Below are positions 17,293 to 25,358 of a stretch of 64,000 nt of DNA, piece after piece (position 1 is the first letter of the stretch; each line of letters begins with the position of its first letter). This DNA is from Peribacillus frigoritolerans (GTDB taxonomy: Bacteria; Bacillota; Bacilli; Bacillales; DSM-1321). A model generated the notes under the pieces. It was not told the origin of the DNA. It did no database searches and worked only from the letters and a program-made list of their open reading frames with translations. The stretch covers positions 1 through 64,000 of the forward strand of contig NZ_JAUUTW010000014.1 in NCBI RefSeq assembly GCF_030676415.1, written 5' to 3'. A program made the translations under genes and the position numbers.

Positions 17293-18990
17293 CTATTCTT
17301 TTCCACTGACCTTTAATCGATATTTTTTAAGTTTCCGCACAATTGTTGCCTGACTGGAATCAAGGGCTTCTGCGATTTCATATGTAGTTTGGTAGGTTTG
17401 AGCCGCTTTAGTCAAGATTTCCTTTTCAGCTCTTTCCACCGCTTCTTTTAAAGTTAGGGTAGCATCGAGGTTCGGCTGATTCCGGTTTTCCGGCTGATAT
17501 TCTTCCGGAAGGTCGTTAATCGATAATATTTGATTATCCGTCAGCACGACGAGCCTTTCCACTATATTAATCAATTCACGGACATTTCCTGGCCAATCAT
17601 GTTGATAAAAATATTCCTTCAACCGTGAATCTATTTCTTTTGAGAATTTATATTGCTCGTTTGCCTTTGTTAAAAATAAGTCAGTCAATGCCAAGATATC
17701 CTCTCTTCTTTCCCTTAGAGGAGGAATCGTAATCGGAATGACATTCAGCCTATAAAAGAGGTCTTCACGAAAATCACCCGATTTGACCATTTCCGATAGA
17801 TTTCGGTTCGTGGCTGCAATTATGCGAACATCGATCTTCTTTGACTTTGTACCACCAATTCTTTGAATCTCCCTTTCCTGAAGGGCCCGAAGCAGCTTCA
17901 CTTGAAGTTGCAGGGGAAGCTCACCGACTTCATCCAGGAATAAGATCCCACTCTCTGCCAGCTCAAACATCCCTGGTTTGCCTTTTTGATTGGCTCCGGT
18001 AAATGCCCCCCCTTCATATCCAAAGAGTTCGGATTCCAATAAATCAGCGGGAATTGCCCCACAATTTATTTTGATGAAATCTCCTTTTTTAGATCGGATG
18101 CTCCGATTATAAATATTGCGGGCAAGGACATCCTTTCCAACACCCGTTTCTCCCAGAATGAGTACGGTCGCATCAATATCCGATATTCTTTCAGCAATCT
18201 CATAAATCATTTTCATTTTATCACTGACAAATACGACTCCATCCTTGCTTGTTATCTTCCGCAGTTTTTCAATTTCCTGCTTATATTGATTATTCAGTTC
18301 ATTAACTTTCGTCAACTCATGCATCAGTTCATTTAAATCAGATAAATCCCTTATATTCGTAACGACTTGCTCTATTTCCCCTTCTGCATTAAAAACGGGA
18401 CTTCCTGTTATCAATGTTTCCTTTCCAGCAAAATTATCCTGTACGACTGATACCGTTCGTCTCAGCTTCACTACCTTATGCGTCACGGATGCATTCAAGA
18501 TGCCGCGTTTAATCAATTGGTCCACCGATTTGCCGATATAATACTCTTTTGGTATGCCGGTGATCCGTTCAATTGCCGAATTGGTATAAAGCGTGATTCC
18601 ATCTTGATCGGTGATGTATATCCCATCATAGGAATTTTCGATAATGGCATCCAGTGCGCGATTCAATTTATCCGTTTCATGAGCATCAATCAATAAATCG
18701 TCCAAAAATTGTGTTTCACTGCCTATATATAGAATATTGTCAGTATCCATTTGTTTCATTAATAAAAATAAATACCGTTTATCATGCAGCCTTGCAGCTG
18801 CAAGCCTTTTATTATCGAGAAATTGCCACTCATCGAATTGTTCGGTTAGTGTATTATTGCCCTTCTGACTTAACAATTGATTAAAATAGTTGCCCCAATC
18901 CTTTATCCGATTTGCAGAATCCACGACTAGTGCAGGAAAGGTCCACTCTTTGAGCAAATTAATCTGAGAATCCTGTTTCACTTGATTCAT
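17293..18990 (-). CDS. Sigma-54-dependent activator with PAS domain (RocR/PrpR type)
   Basis: A 565-residue enhancer-binding protein. A variable N-terminal domain (about 1-105) and a PAS domain (about 110-215, NSYDGIYITDQDGITLYTN) precede the AAA+ ATPase: Walker A GETGVGKD, the sigma-54 contact loop GAFTGA, Walker B ILFLDEVGE and the arginine-finger region FREDLFYRLNVIPI. The C-terminal TyrR/RocR-type helix-turn-helix is in residues 530-560 (YEIAEALDSSQATIVRKLKK). It lies between the acyl-CoA operon and the importer operon, both of which have -24/-12 promoters, so these are its likely targets. The effector, probably a carboxylic acid or its CoA ester, is unknown. Confidence 0.92.
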   Translation of the reverse strand: MNQVKQDSQINLLKEWTFPALVVDSANRIKDWGNYFNQLLSQKGNNTLTEQFDEWQFLDNKRLAAARLHDKRYLFLLMKQMDTDNILYIGSETQFLDDLLIDAHETDKLNRALDAIIENSYDGIYITDQDGITLYTNSAIERITGIPKEYYIGKSVDQLIKRGILNASVTHKVVKLRRTVSVVQDNFAGKETLITGSPVFNAEGEIEQVVTNIRDLSDLNELMHELTKVNELNNQYKQEIEKLRKITSKDGVVFVSDKMKMIYEIAERISDIDATVLILGETGVGKDVLARNIYNRSIRSKKGDFIKINCGAIPADLLESELFGYEGGAFTGANQKGKPGMFELAESGILFLDEVGELPLQLQVKLLRALQEREIQRIGGTKSKKIDVRIIAATNRNLSEMVKSGDFREDLFYRLNVIPITIPPLRERREDILALTDLFLTKANEQYKFSKEIDSRLKEYFYQHDWPGNVRELINIVERLVVLTDNQILSINDLPEEYQPENRNQPNLDATLTLKEAVERAEKEILTKAAQTYQTTYEIAEALDSSQATIVRKLKKYRLKVSGKE

Positions 18991-19079
18991 TACTATTCAC
19001 CGCCGCAAAAAGAATTCTTTTTAAGTACAATTCTGGATAAATTTCGAAACTCCTTTAAAATTGTCGAATTTCGCTCCTA

Positions 19080-19113
19080 AAAAAAGTAGTGATGAAATAA
19101 TTTTCATCACTAC
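19080..19113 (-). terminator. Intrinsic terminator of the acyl-CoA operon
   Basis: Hairpin GTAGTGATGAAA (19086-19097) with TTTCATCACTAC (19102-19113), followed by TTTTTT on the minus strand. It is 262 bp past the last stop codon; one arm is duplicated at 19355-19369, right after that stop. Confidence 0.8.
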
Positions 19114-19140
19114 AGACTTTAGACAAATTAAAAGAAGATC

Positions 19141-19277
19141 AGTTTGCCTACAGTTTTTTTCCTTAAAAAAATTCGAGTTGATTTCAGAAATCCGCTCCCT
19201 TTCCGCCGACTGTCTGCCAAGCGTCTGTGGGGTCTAGGCTAGCCAGTTATTCGGCAGGAGTGTCGCGAATTTCTTCA
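19141..19277. repeat. Interspersed intergenic repeat, copy A
   Basis: It aligns with 35921-36062, sharing AAATCCGCTCCCTTTCCG, CGACTGTCT, TTCGGCAGGA and AATTTCTTCA, with an internal deletion of roughly 12-16 bp in this copy. It is flanked by a perfect 15-bp direct repeat AATTTTCATCACTAC (19099-19113 and 19355-19369) derived from the operon terminator. Confidence 0.75.
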
Positions 19278-19375
19278 CTCTAATGAGGGTTTCATAGAAC
19301 AGTTCATGGGATGAGACCATTCCAAACTTCCTTTTGTCGACAAACTGGAAGTGAAATTTTCATCACTACTTTCCC

Positions 19376-19777
19376 TCAGTAAGTCTTAAAAATAACCTCT
19401 CCACTGATCGCTTCCTTACCTGACTGGTTAGTGGCCGCTACATTGAACAAATATCTATTTCCATTTTTTTCTTTCAGATCCGCTTGAAGAGTTATGACAT
19501 CATTCAAGAATACCATACCTTTGAAGCGAATCTTGTATTCTTCGATAAATCCAATTTCATAAAGATTACTGAAAAGCTTTGCGAGGTTTCCCATCGTCCA
19601 CATTCCATGTGCGATGATACCGGGAAGACCAGCATTTTTTGCTTCCTCATCAATCGTATGAATGGGATTGAAATCACCTGATGCGCCGGCATATTTAATG
19701 AGGTCCAATCGCGTTACAGGTGCAAGCTCGATTGAATGTAACGAGTCACCAATATGAAGTTCGGTTAATGTCGTCAC
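19376..19777 (-). CDS. MaoC-type (R)-enoyl-CoA hydratase, catalytic subunit
   Basis: A 133-residue single hot-dog-fold protein. The hydratase motif is intact: SGDFNPIHTIDEEA supplies the catalytic Asp and His, followed by GIIAHGMWTMG. It starts with a GTG overlapping the stop codon of the upstream MaoC-like gene (GTGA). The pair resembles mycobacterial HadA/HadB or ChsH-type heterodimers, in which one partner lacks the catalytic motif. It would hydrate a 2-enoyl-CoA, consistent with the neighbouring acyl-CoA dehydrogenases and SDR. The actual substrate is unknown. Confidence 0.82.
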   Translation of the reverse strand: MTTLTELHIGDSLHSIELAPVTRLDLIKYAGASGDFNPIHTIDEEAKNAGLPGIIAHGMWTMGNLAKLFSNLYEIGFIEEYKIRFKGMVFLNDVITLQADLKEKNGNRYLFNVAATNQSGKEAISGEVIFKTY

Positions 19778-20226
19778 TTACTCATCACCATCCTTCTGAT
19801 CGTTTCATTTATAATGACAAGCTGTTCAGCAGTGAAGACAATTTCCCCATTTGCATCCGTCCCATAATTTTTAAAGGCTAGAAATCCCATTTCCCCTTGT
19901 TTCCCTTTTTTCTCATAATAGTCTTTCACTTCCGTATAACAGGTGATTTCTTCCCCTACCTTCAGCGGCCTGTTATAGCGATATATCTGCTCACCGTGAA
20001 TCAAGCCTTTATTCGGGAGATTTAAGCTTTCAATCGTCCCAAAATCAAAGACCCTTGGGAAAGTTGGTGGAGCGATATTCGTTCCGTACCTTGATTGCCT
20101 GCCTATTTCTTCATCAATGAAAATCGGGTGGGGATCACCAATCGATAATGCGAATTTTTTAACGGCTCCCCGTTCAACTATATTTTTAACGGGGTTGGAT
20201 CGTTTTCCAATACTTTCGTTGAACAT
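19774..20226 (-). CDS. FAS1-like / MaoC N-terminal dehydratase subunit
   Basis: A 150-residue hot-dog protein of the MaoC N-terminal (HadA-like) type. It has IGDPHPIFIDEE where a catalytic MaoC would have D-x-N-P-x-H, so it probably lacks its own catalytic His and serves as the substrate-binding partner of the next gene. APPTFPRVFDFG and HGEQIYRYNRPLKVGEE are typical of this subfamily. The 4-bp overlap with the catalytic subunit supports a 1:1 complex. Confidence 0.8.
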   Translation of the reverse strand: MFNESIGKRSNPVKNIVERGAVKKFALSIGDPHPIFIDEEIGRQSRYGTNIAPPTFPRVFDFGTIESLNLPNKGLIHGEQIYRYNRPLKVGEEITCYTEVKDYYEKKGKQGEMGFLAFKNYGTDANGEIVFTAEQLVIINETIRRMVMSK

Positions 20227-20244
20227 AACATCCCGCCTTTTCCC

Positions 20245-21009
20245 TTAATTTTTTGGACCGCCCGCAACATATAAAACCTGCCCACTAATGAATGAGGATG
20301 CTTCATCGGCAAAGAACGCAACAGCATGTGCAATATCACTTGGCAAACCGCTTCTGGCAACAGGAATACTGTTTGCCCTATCCTGGATGAATTGCTCAAA
20401 ACTCACTCCCACCCGCCTAGCTGTGTCTTTCGTCATTTCGGTTTCGATAAAACCTGGTGCGACCGAATTAGCCGTTATCCCATATTTACCAAGTTCAATC
20501 GCCAGTGTTTTTGTTAACCCCTGAAGCCCAGCTTTAGCGGCTGAATAATTAGCCTGCCCGCGGTTCCCGAGGGCCGAAGTGGATGATATATTGATGATTC
20601 TTCCGTATTTATTTGCAACCATATGCTTCTGGGCGGCACGTACTGCATTGAAAGTACCTTTTAAATGCACATCCATTACCGTCTGCCAATCTGAATCGGT
20701 CATTTTAAAAAGTAGATTATCTCGGATGACCCCAGCATTATTCACGAGAATATCAAGCGATCCGAATGTGTCGGCTATTTCTTTTATGGATGCTTCCACC
20801 TCTTCGGAATTGACCACATTGGCCACTTTGGTAAAAATGGTATAGCCCTTATCCCTTAATTCATTTCCAGTTGATGTCAAAACCTCTTCGTTGATATCGA
20901 TAATCGCTACGTTTGCGCCTTCACTGGCAAATAGTTCGACGATCGCCCGGCCAATCCCTCTGCTTCCACCTGTAACTAAAGCCGTTTTCCCTGAAAATCT
21001 CCCTGTCAT
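20245..21009 (-). CDS. FabG-like short-chain dehydrogenase
   Basis: A 254-residue classical SDR. The cofactor motif TGGSRGIGRAI and the acidic IDIN after beta-2 favour NAD(H). NNAGVIRDN and the catalytic tetrad with Ser in ISSTSALGNRGQ and YSAAK are complete. The C-terminus SSFISGQVLYVAGG is FabG-like. In this operon it would oxidise a 3-hydroxyacyl-CoA formed by the MaoC pair. No thiolase follows, so the fate of the 3-oxoacyl-CoA is not encoded locally. Confidence 0.85.
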   Translation of the reverse strand: MTGRFSGKTALVTGGSRGIGRAIVELFASEGANVAIIDINEEVLTSTGNELRDKGYTIFTKVANVVNSEEVEASIKEIADTFGSLDILVNNAGVIRDNLLFKMTDSDWQTVMDVHLKGTFNAVRAAQKHMVANKYGRIINISSTSALGNRGQANYSAAKAGLQGLTKTLAIELGKYGITANSVAPGFIETEMTKDTARRVGVSFEQFIQDRANSIPVARSGLPSDIAHAVAFFADEASSFISGQVLYVAGGPKN

Positions 21010-21029
21010 TATCGTTTCCTCCTAATCTA

Positions 21030-22205
21030 TTATAAGAATTGTCCTAATTTAACATGCCCCTTAATCAAATTTCGGGAAATGATCATACGCTGTATTTCAT
21101 CCGTACCATCATAAATCCTCCAAAGCCTGGCCTCGCGGTACCAACGTTCGATGGGAAGCTCCTTCGTATAGCCCATGCCACCGTGTATCTGCAATACGCG
21201 ATCAACGACCCGATTCCCCATATTGGCGCCATAGAGTTTAGCCATTGAAGCTAAATGGCGATTGTCTTCTCCATTATCCAGTGTAAAAGCCGCATTCAAT
21301 ACAAGCCACCTTGCAGCTTCAATCTCTACAGCCGAATCAGCTATCTGCCATTGAATGGCCTGGCGCTCAGCGATCGGTTTACCGAATGTGACTCGTTCTT
21401 TGGCGTATTCTATAGCCATTTGCAGCAATCTTTCTGCAGAACCGACAGCGCGTGCGCCCACGATCCATCTTGCAAACCCAATCCATTCCAAGCCTAGTTT
21501 ATAGCCTCCATGCACTTCCCCTAAGATGTTTTCTTCGGGAACCCTGACATTATCAAAAACTAAACCGGCCGGTCCCCATTCTCCCATCGTATTGATATAC
21601 TCTGATCTCCAGCCCATATCACGGTCTACAATGAAACAGGTTACCCCTTCCGTTCCGGTTGCTTGATGACGTTCTTTGTCGGTTACAGCAATGACCATGA
21701 CGAAATCGGCATCATTTCCTCCTGTAATGAAAGTTTTTTCACCATTAAGCACCCATTCGTTCCCTTCTTTTACTGCCGTCATTTTAATATTTCGCGTATC
21801 TGACCCAGCTCCCGGCTCCGTCATGGCAAAACAGGACTTTTTCTCACCATTAATCGTAGGAGTCAGATATTTCTGTTTCTGTTCTTCATTTGCATAATAA
21901 AGTATGTTATCAGCCGAACCTCCAAAGCTGAATGGTACAAACGTTTTTGACACTTCCATCAAGACAATTGCCATCATAAGCTGCCCTAAGTCTGCCCCGC
22001 CAAATTCCTCCGGAGTATTGATGCCCCAAAACCCAGCTTTTTTTGCTTTTTCCTGTAAATCTTTCAATGTCCCCTCTGGCAAACTAGGTTTTCCTGCCAT
22101 TTCATTGCGAAGCACTTCATTTTCCAACGGAATCAATTCATTTTCCACGAACTTGCGTATTGTTTTTTGTACCATTTTTTGTTCATCTGATAGTCGTAAA
22201 TCCAT
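21030..22205 (-). CDS. Acyl-CoA dehydrogenase 1 (Asp at the catalytic position)
   Basis: FAD-dependent acyl-CoA dehydrogenase of about 391 residues with the FAD/substrate motif CFAMTEPGAGSDTRN, the C-terminal QIHGGMGYTKELPIERWYREARLWRIYDGTDEIQ region split over two conserved blocks (IHGGMGY, YDGTDEIQR). The usual catalytic Glu of YEGT is Asp here, a feature of some branched or alicyclic acyl-CoA dehydrogenases and relatives. The start was set at the ATG 7 nt after CGGAGGGG. It pairs with a second dehydrogenase 27 bp upstream; two distinct dehydrogenation steps or a heteromeric enzyme are both possible. Confidence 0.85.
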   Translation of the reverse strand: MDLRLSDEQKMVQKTIRKFVENELIPLENEVLRNEMAGKPSLPEGTLKDLQEKAKKAGFWGINTPEEFGGADLGQLMMAIVLMEVSKTFVPFSFGGSADNILYYANEEQKQKYLTPTINGEKKSCFAMTEPGAGSDTRNIKMTAVKEGNEWVLNGEKTFITGGNDADFVMVIAVTDKERHQATGTEGVTCFIVDRDMGWRSEYINTMGEWGPAGLVFDNVRVPEENILGEVHGGYKLGLEWIGFARWIVGARAVGSAERLLQMAIEYAKERVTFGKPIAERQAIQWQIADSAVEIEAARWLVLNAAFTLDNGEDNRHLASMAKLYGANMGNRVVDRVLQIHGGMGYTKELPIERWYREARLWRIYDGTDEIQRMIISRNLIKGHVKLGQFL

Positions 22206-22231
22206 TTTAACCCCTCCGCTTTCCAATTAGA

Positions 22232-23383
22232 CTAGTTTTGATATTTTCTCTTCAATTGTCCGGTAATGATATTTTTTTGGATTTCTGACGTGCCTTCATA
22301 TATTCTAGTGATTCGGGCATCCCGATAGAAACGTTCAACTGGATAATCCTTCATGTATCCCATCCCGCCATGAATCTGAACGGCCTTATCAGCGACACGA
22401 TTATATACTTCCGAACCATACAACTTAAGCATTGCCGCTTCTTTAATGATTTTTTCTTTCTGATCGACCATCCATGCAACCCGGTATGTGAATGAGCGAA
22501 GTGCTTCTATTTCCATTGCCATCTCGGCAATCATATGGGATACGGCTTGATGATCAATGATCGGGACATTAAATTGTTCACGTTCTGTGGCATATTTAGT
22601 AGATAGATCGAGCAGGTATTGACAGGACCCCAAATTACGAGCAGCAAGGCCTGCCCGGCCATTTGCAAGGATCTTTAATGCATTTACATACCCTTGTCCA
22701 ACGTCCCCCAGTATATTTTCAGCCGGAACTTCGCAATCTTCAAAAACCAATTCGGCCGAATGTGAGCCCCGAAGACCCATCTTCCTTTCCAGGCTACCAA
22801 CTCTAAAACCCGGAAAATCCTTTTCTACTATGAATGAGGTGATTCCTTTCGCCCCTTTATCTTTGTCCGTTACGGCCATAACTGTAAAAATATCTGCTAC
22901 ATCTGCATTCGTTATATAATGCTTAGTCCCATTTAGAATAAATTTATCGCCCTTTTTGACAGCCGTCATTTTGAGATTCGTAGCATGGGACCCCGCTGCA
23001 GGCTCAGTTAAAGCAAAAGCGCCAATTCTATTACCGCTTGCCATATCTGGTAGATACTTTTCCTTTTGCATTTCATTGCCCATTTCAACTATCCCTACCG
23101 TCCCTATACCGGTGTGAGCTCCAATCAGAGTGGTATATCCATTATGTGTTTTGCCGATTTCCTCATATAAAGCACATTTTCCCACCATCCCGATTCCGAG
23201 CCCGCCATACCTTTCCGGGATGCTAAGTCCGAATAGCCCGATTTCCTTCGATAAATTTATAATGGATTCCGGGATATGATCTTCATCCTCTATCTGCATG
23301 GAAAATGGATCGATTTGCTCTTCGATAAACTGGCGTATATTTTCTTTTAATAGCAGGATGTCTTCATCTAAGCGAAAGTCCAT
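22232..23383 (-). CDS. Acyl-CoA dehydrogenase 2
   Basis: FAD-dependent acyl-CoA dehydrogenase of 383 residues with FALTEPAAGSHATN, VQIHGGMGYMKDYPVERFYR and the canonical catalytic Glu in YEGTSEIQ. AAAGGGG is 7 nt before the chosen ATG (an ATG two codons upstream is too close to it). Electrons should pass to electron-transfer flavoprotein, not encoded in this window. Its exact substrate is unknown; the operon suggests an activated carboxylic acid taken in by the liv-type importer. Confidence 0.87.
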   Translation of the reverse strand: MDFRLDEDILLLKENIRQFIEEQIDPFSMQIEDEDHIPESIINLSKEIGLFGLSIPERYGGLGIGMVGKCALYEEIGKTHNGYTTLIGAHTGIGTVGIVEMGNEMQKEKYLPDMASGNRIGAFALTEPAAGSHATNLKMTAVKKGDKFILNGTKHYITNADVADIFTVMAVTDKDKGAKGITSFIVEKDFPGFRVGSLERKMGLRGSHSAELVFEDCEVPAENILGDVGQGYVNALKILANGRAGLAARNLGSCQYLLDLSTKYATEREQFNVPIIDHQAVSHMIAEMAMEIEALRSFTYRVAWMVDQKEKIIKEAAMLKLYGSEVYNRVADKAVQIHGGMGYMKDYPVERFYRDARITRIYEGTSEIQKNIITGQLKRKYQN

Positions 23384-23411
23384 TTGCATTCCCCTTTATC
23401 TGCGAATTGGT

Positions 23412-23425
23412 TGTTAACGCTTTCA
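23412..23425. promoter_or_regulatory. cre box within the acyl-CoA operon
   Basis: TGTTAACGCTTTCA fits the full cre consensus. It overlaps the CoA ligase stop codon and lies 29 bp upstream of dehydrogenase 2, so CcpA bound here would block elongation into the rest of the operon. Confidence 0.7.
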
Positions 23426-25024
23426 TATTTTATCCGAATAAGCGATATGTTTTTCTTGAAGTTTACGTTTTAAGATTTTACCGACCGCCGTCTTCGGAAG
23501 TTCACTTTCAAATTTGATTGCTTTTGGGACTTTAAAGGCAGCGAGCTGCTTTCGGCAATAATCCTTCAATTCGTTTTCAGTTATCCTTTCACCTGGTTTT
23601 AGAACTACCGCAGCATGTACCGTTTCACCGCGATATTGATCGGGGACGCCAAAGACGGCAGCTTCCAGAACCTTAGGATGGCTGTATAGGATTTCTTCAA
23701 TTTCAATTGGATAAATATTGAATCCGCCTGCGATGATCATCTCTTTCTTCCGTCCCACAATGTAAAAGAAGCCATCTTCATCCATCTTGGCAATATCACC
23801 GGTATGCAGCCATCCGTTTTGAATCGTCTGCCGTGTCTCTTCTGGCATGCCCCAATAACCTTTCATTACCTGTGGACCCTTTATGACCAATTCACCTGGT
23901 GTATCAACCAAAAGGGCTGGCTCTCCTGTAATACTGTCAATTATGGCGGCATCTGTATTTTGTATAGGAATCCCGATACTTCCGGGTTTTTGCAGGCCGC
24001 TAACTGGATTCCGGTGCGTGACTGGTGACGCCTCGGACAGGCCATAGCCCTCTGCAATCTTTGTTCCGCTCAATTCGTTAAACCTTGACAATACATTCAA
24101 TGGCAATGGGGACGAACCCGAAACGCAAGATTTCAATGTATGCAAATCAAATGGATGGGACTGGTAATATTGTAATAAAGCAATATACACCGTCGGTACC
24201 CCTGGAAATATAGTCGGTTTCATATTATTGATAATATCGATGATCTCCGTCACCTCAAACCGGGATACAAGAATTAATTCCCCTCCATTATAAAACGTCA
24301 GGTTCATCCCTGAAGTCATGCCGTAAACATGAAATAATGGGGAAACGCCAAGTACCCTTTCCTTCCCCTTTTGAGTATTGATTCTTGAAGTGGCTGCACT
24401 TTGCAGCGTATTGGCTACGATATTTCGATGGGTTAGCATCGCCCCTTTAGAACGCCCTGTCGTTCCTCCTGTATATTGGAGGACGGCGACATCTTCGGCA
24501 GGTTCAATCTCCACAGTGAAATCCGCCTCTGTTACTGATAGTAGCTTTTTTGTCATTTCACATTTGCCCTTTTCCAGCGACACGCTCAACACCTTTTCAA
24601 CATCGGTTTCAGCTATAATGGCTTCAACTATTTGCAATAAATCGTCAAGCACAATGATGTGCCTTGCACCTGAATCTTTCAGGACATGGATTAATTCGTT
24701 CGACTTATACATTGGATTGATTTGGACAACAATGGCTCCATTCAAAAGAGTTCCAAAAAACCCAATTGGATATTGGGGACAATTAGGGAGCATAAGAGCC
24801 ACACGATCTCCCTTTCTAATACCTTCATCAGCAAGCAAGCGGGCACATCTTTTCACTAACTTCCCCAACTCTGAATATGTATACCTTTGCTCCATGAACG
24901 TTACCGCTGTTTTATCCGAATATTGTTCAACTGATTGATAAAATAGTTCTGTCAAAGACAATTCTGGAATATCAATCTCTATTGGATTTCCTTGCGGGAT
25001 ATGCTTTTTCCAAGGTCTATCCAT
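23423..25024 (-). CDS. AMP-forming acyl-CoA ligase (LcfA-like)
   Basis: Adenylate-forming ligase of about 533 residues that activates a carboxylic acid to its CoA thioester. The P-loop is YTGGTTGRSKGAMLTHRN, the adenine-binding block GYGLSEASPVTH, the hinge TGDIAKMDEDGFFYIVGRKKEMI, and the C-terminal lysine is in LPKTAVGKILKR. It resembles long-chain and medium-chain acid ligases; the chain preference cannot be read. First gene of the operon under the -24/-12 promoter at 25076-25091. GGGGAGGACC precedes the chosen ATG; an in-frame start 24 bp upstream is less likely. Confidence 0.87.
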   Translation of the reverse strand: MDRPWKKHIPQGNPIEIDIPELSLTELFYQSVEQYSDKTAVTFMEQRYTYSELGKLVKRCARLLADEGIRKGDRVALMLPNCPQYPIGFFGTLLNGAIVVQINPMYKSNELIHVLKDSGARHIIVLDDLLQIVEAIIAETDVEKVLSVSLEKGKCEMTKKLLSVTEADFTVEIEPAEDVAVLQYTGGTTGRSKGAMLTHRNIVANTLQSAATSRINTQKGKERVLGVSPLFHVYGMTSGMNLTFYNGGELILVSRFEVTEIIDIINNMKPTIFPGVPTVYIALLQYYQSHPFDLHTLKSCVSGSSPLPLNVLSRFNELSGTKIAEGYGLSEASPVTHRNPVSGLQKPGSIGIPIQNTDAAIIDSITGEPALLVDTPGELVIKGPQVMKGYWGMPEETRQTIQNGWLHTGDIAKMDEDGFFYIVGRKKEMIIAGGFNIYPIEIEEILYSHPKVLEAAVFGVPDQYRGETVHAAVVLKPGERITENELKDYCRKQLAAFKVPKAIKFESELPKTAVGKILKRKLQEKHIAYSDKI

Positions 25025-25075
25025 TGGTCCTCCCCTTTCTTCATTCAAAAAAATAAAGAAGTCATACTAACAATA

Positions 25076-25091
25076 TGCAAGGAGTGTGCCA
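25076..25091 (-). promoter_or_regulatory. Sigma-54 (SigL) -24/-12 promoter of the acyl-CoA operon
   Basis: On the minus strand TGGCAC-N5-TTGCA is a perfect consensus, 52 bp upstream of the ligase ATG. It drives the six-gene operon ending at 19376. Confidence 0.93.
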
Positions 25092-25195
25092 AAAATAAAT
25101 CGTTATGCTACGTAGATTCAATTAATGGTAAAATTCAAAATTGAATTTTTTTCTGCGCTCTTAATAATATTAGGTTCATAATACTAGGATTTAAA

Positions 25196-25224
25196 TTTGA
25201 CTCAATAAGTCATTTTTGAATTGA
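25196..25224. promoter_or_regulatory. Shared upstream activator element (copy 2)
   Basis: Partner of 17016-17044, at the identical 120-bp offset from its promoter. It contains a TGACT-N5-AGTCA inverted repeat. A further dyad (AAATTCAAAATTGAATTT, about 25132-25149) lies between it and the promoter. Confidence 0.65.
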
Positions 25225-25310
25225 GAGATTGCTTTCGTAAAAGTACTCAACTTGTAATGCGGGGCATGTGGATTATATTGTTGAAGGATATAACTGGTCA
25301 TTTATAGGAA

Positions 25311-25346
25311 AATAAAACGGGATGCTGATCAATATCAGCATCCCGT
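25311..25346 (-). terminator. Intrinsic terminator of parEC
   Basis: A 13-bp perfect stem, ACGGGATGCTGAT with ATCAGCATCCCGT, followed by a T-rich tract on the minus strand, 13 bp past the parC stop codon. Confidence 0.92.
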
Positions 25347-25358
25347 TCAAAAAATGAT

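Larger units (their letters stand above)
18991..19375. other. Intergenic region with terminator and interspersed repeat
   Basis: It holds the acyl-CoA operon terminator (19080-19113), a repeat element (19141-19277), and a second copy of one terminator arm next to the stop codon (19355-19369). About 90 bp upstream of the activator (18991-19079) must hold its promoter; no clear -35/-10 pair was recognised. Confidence 0.6.
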
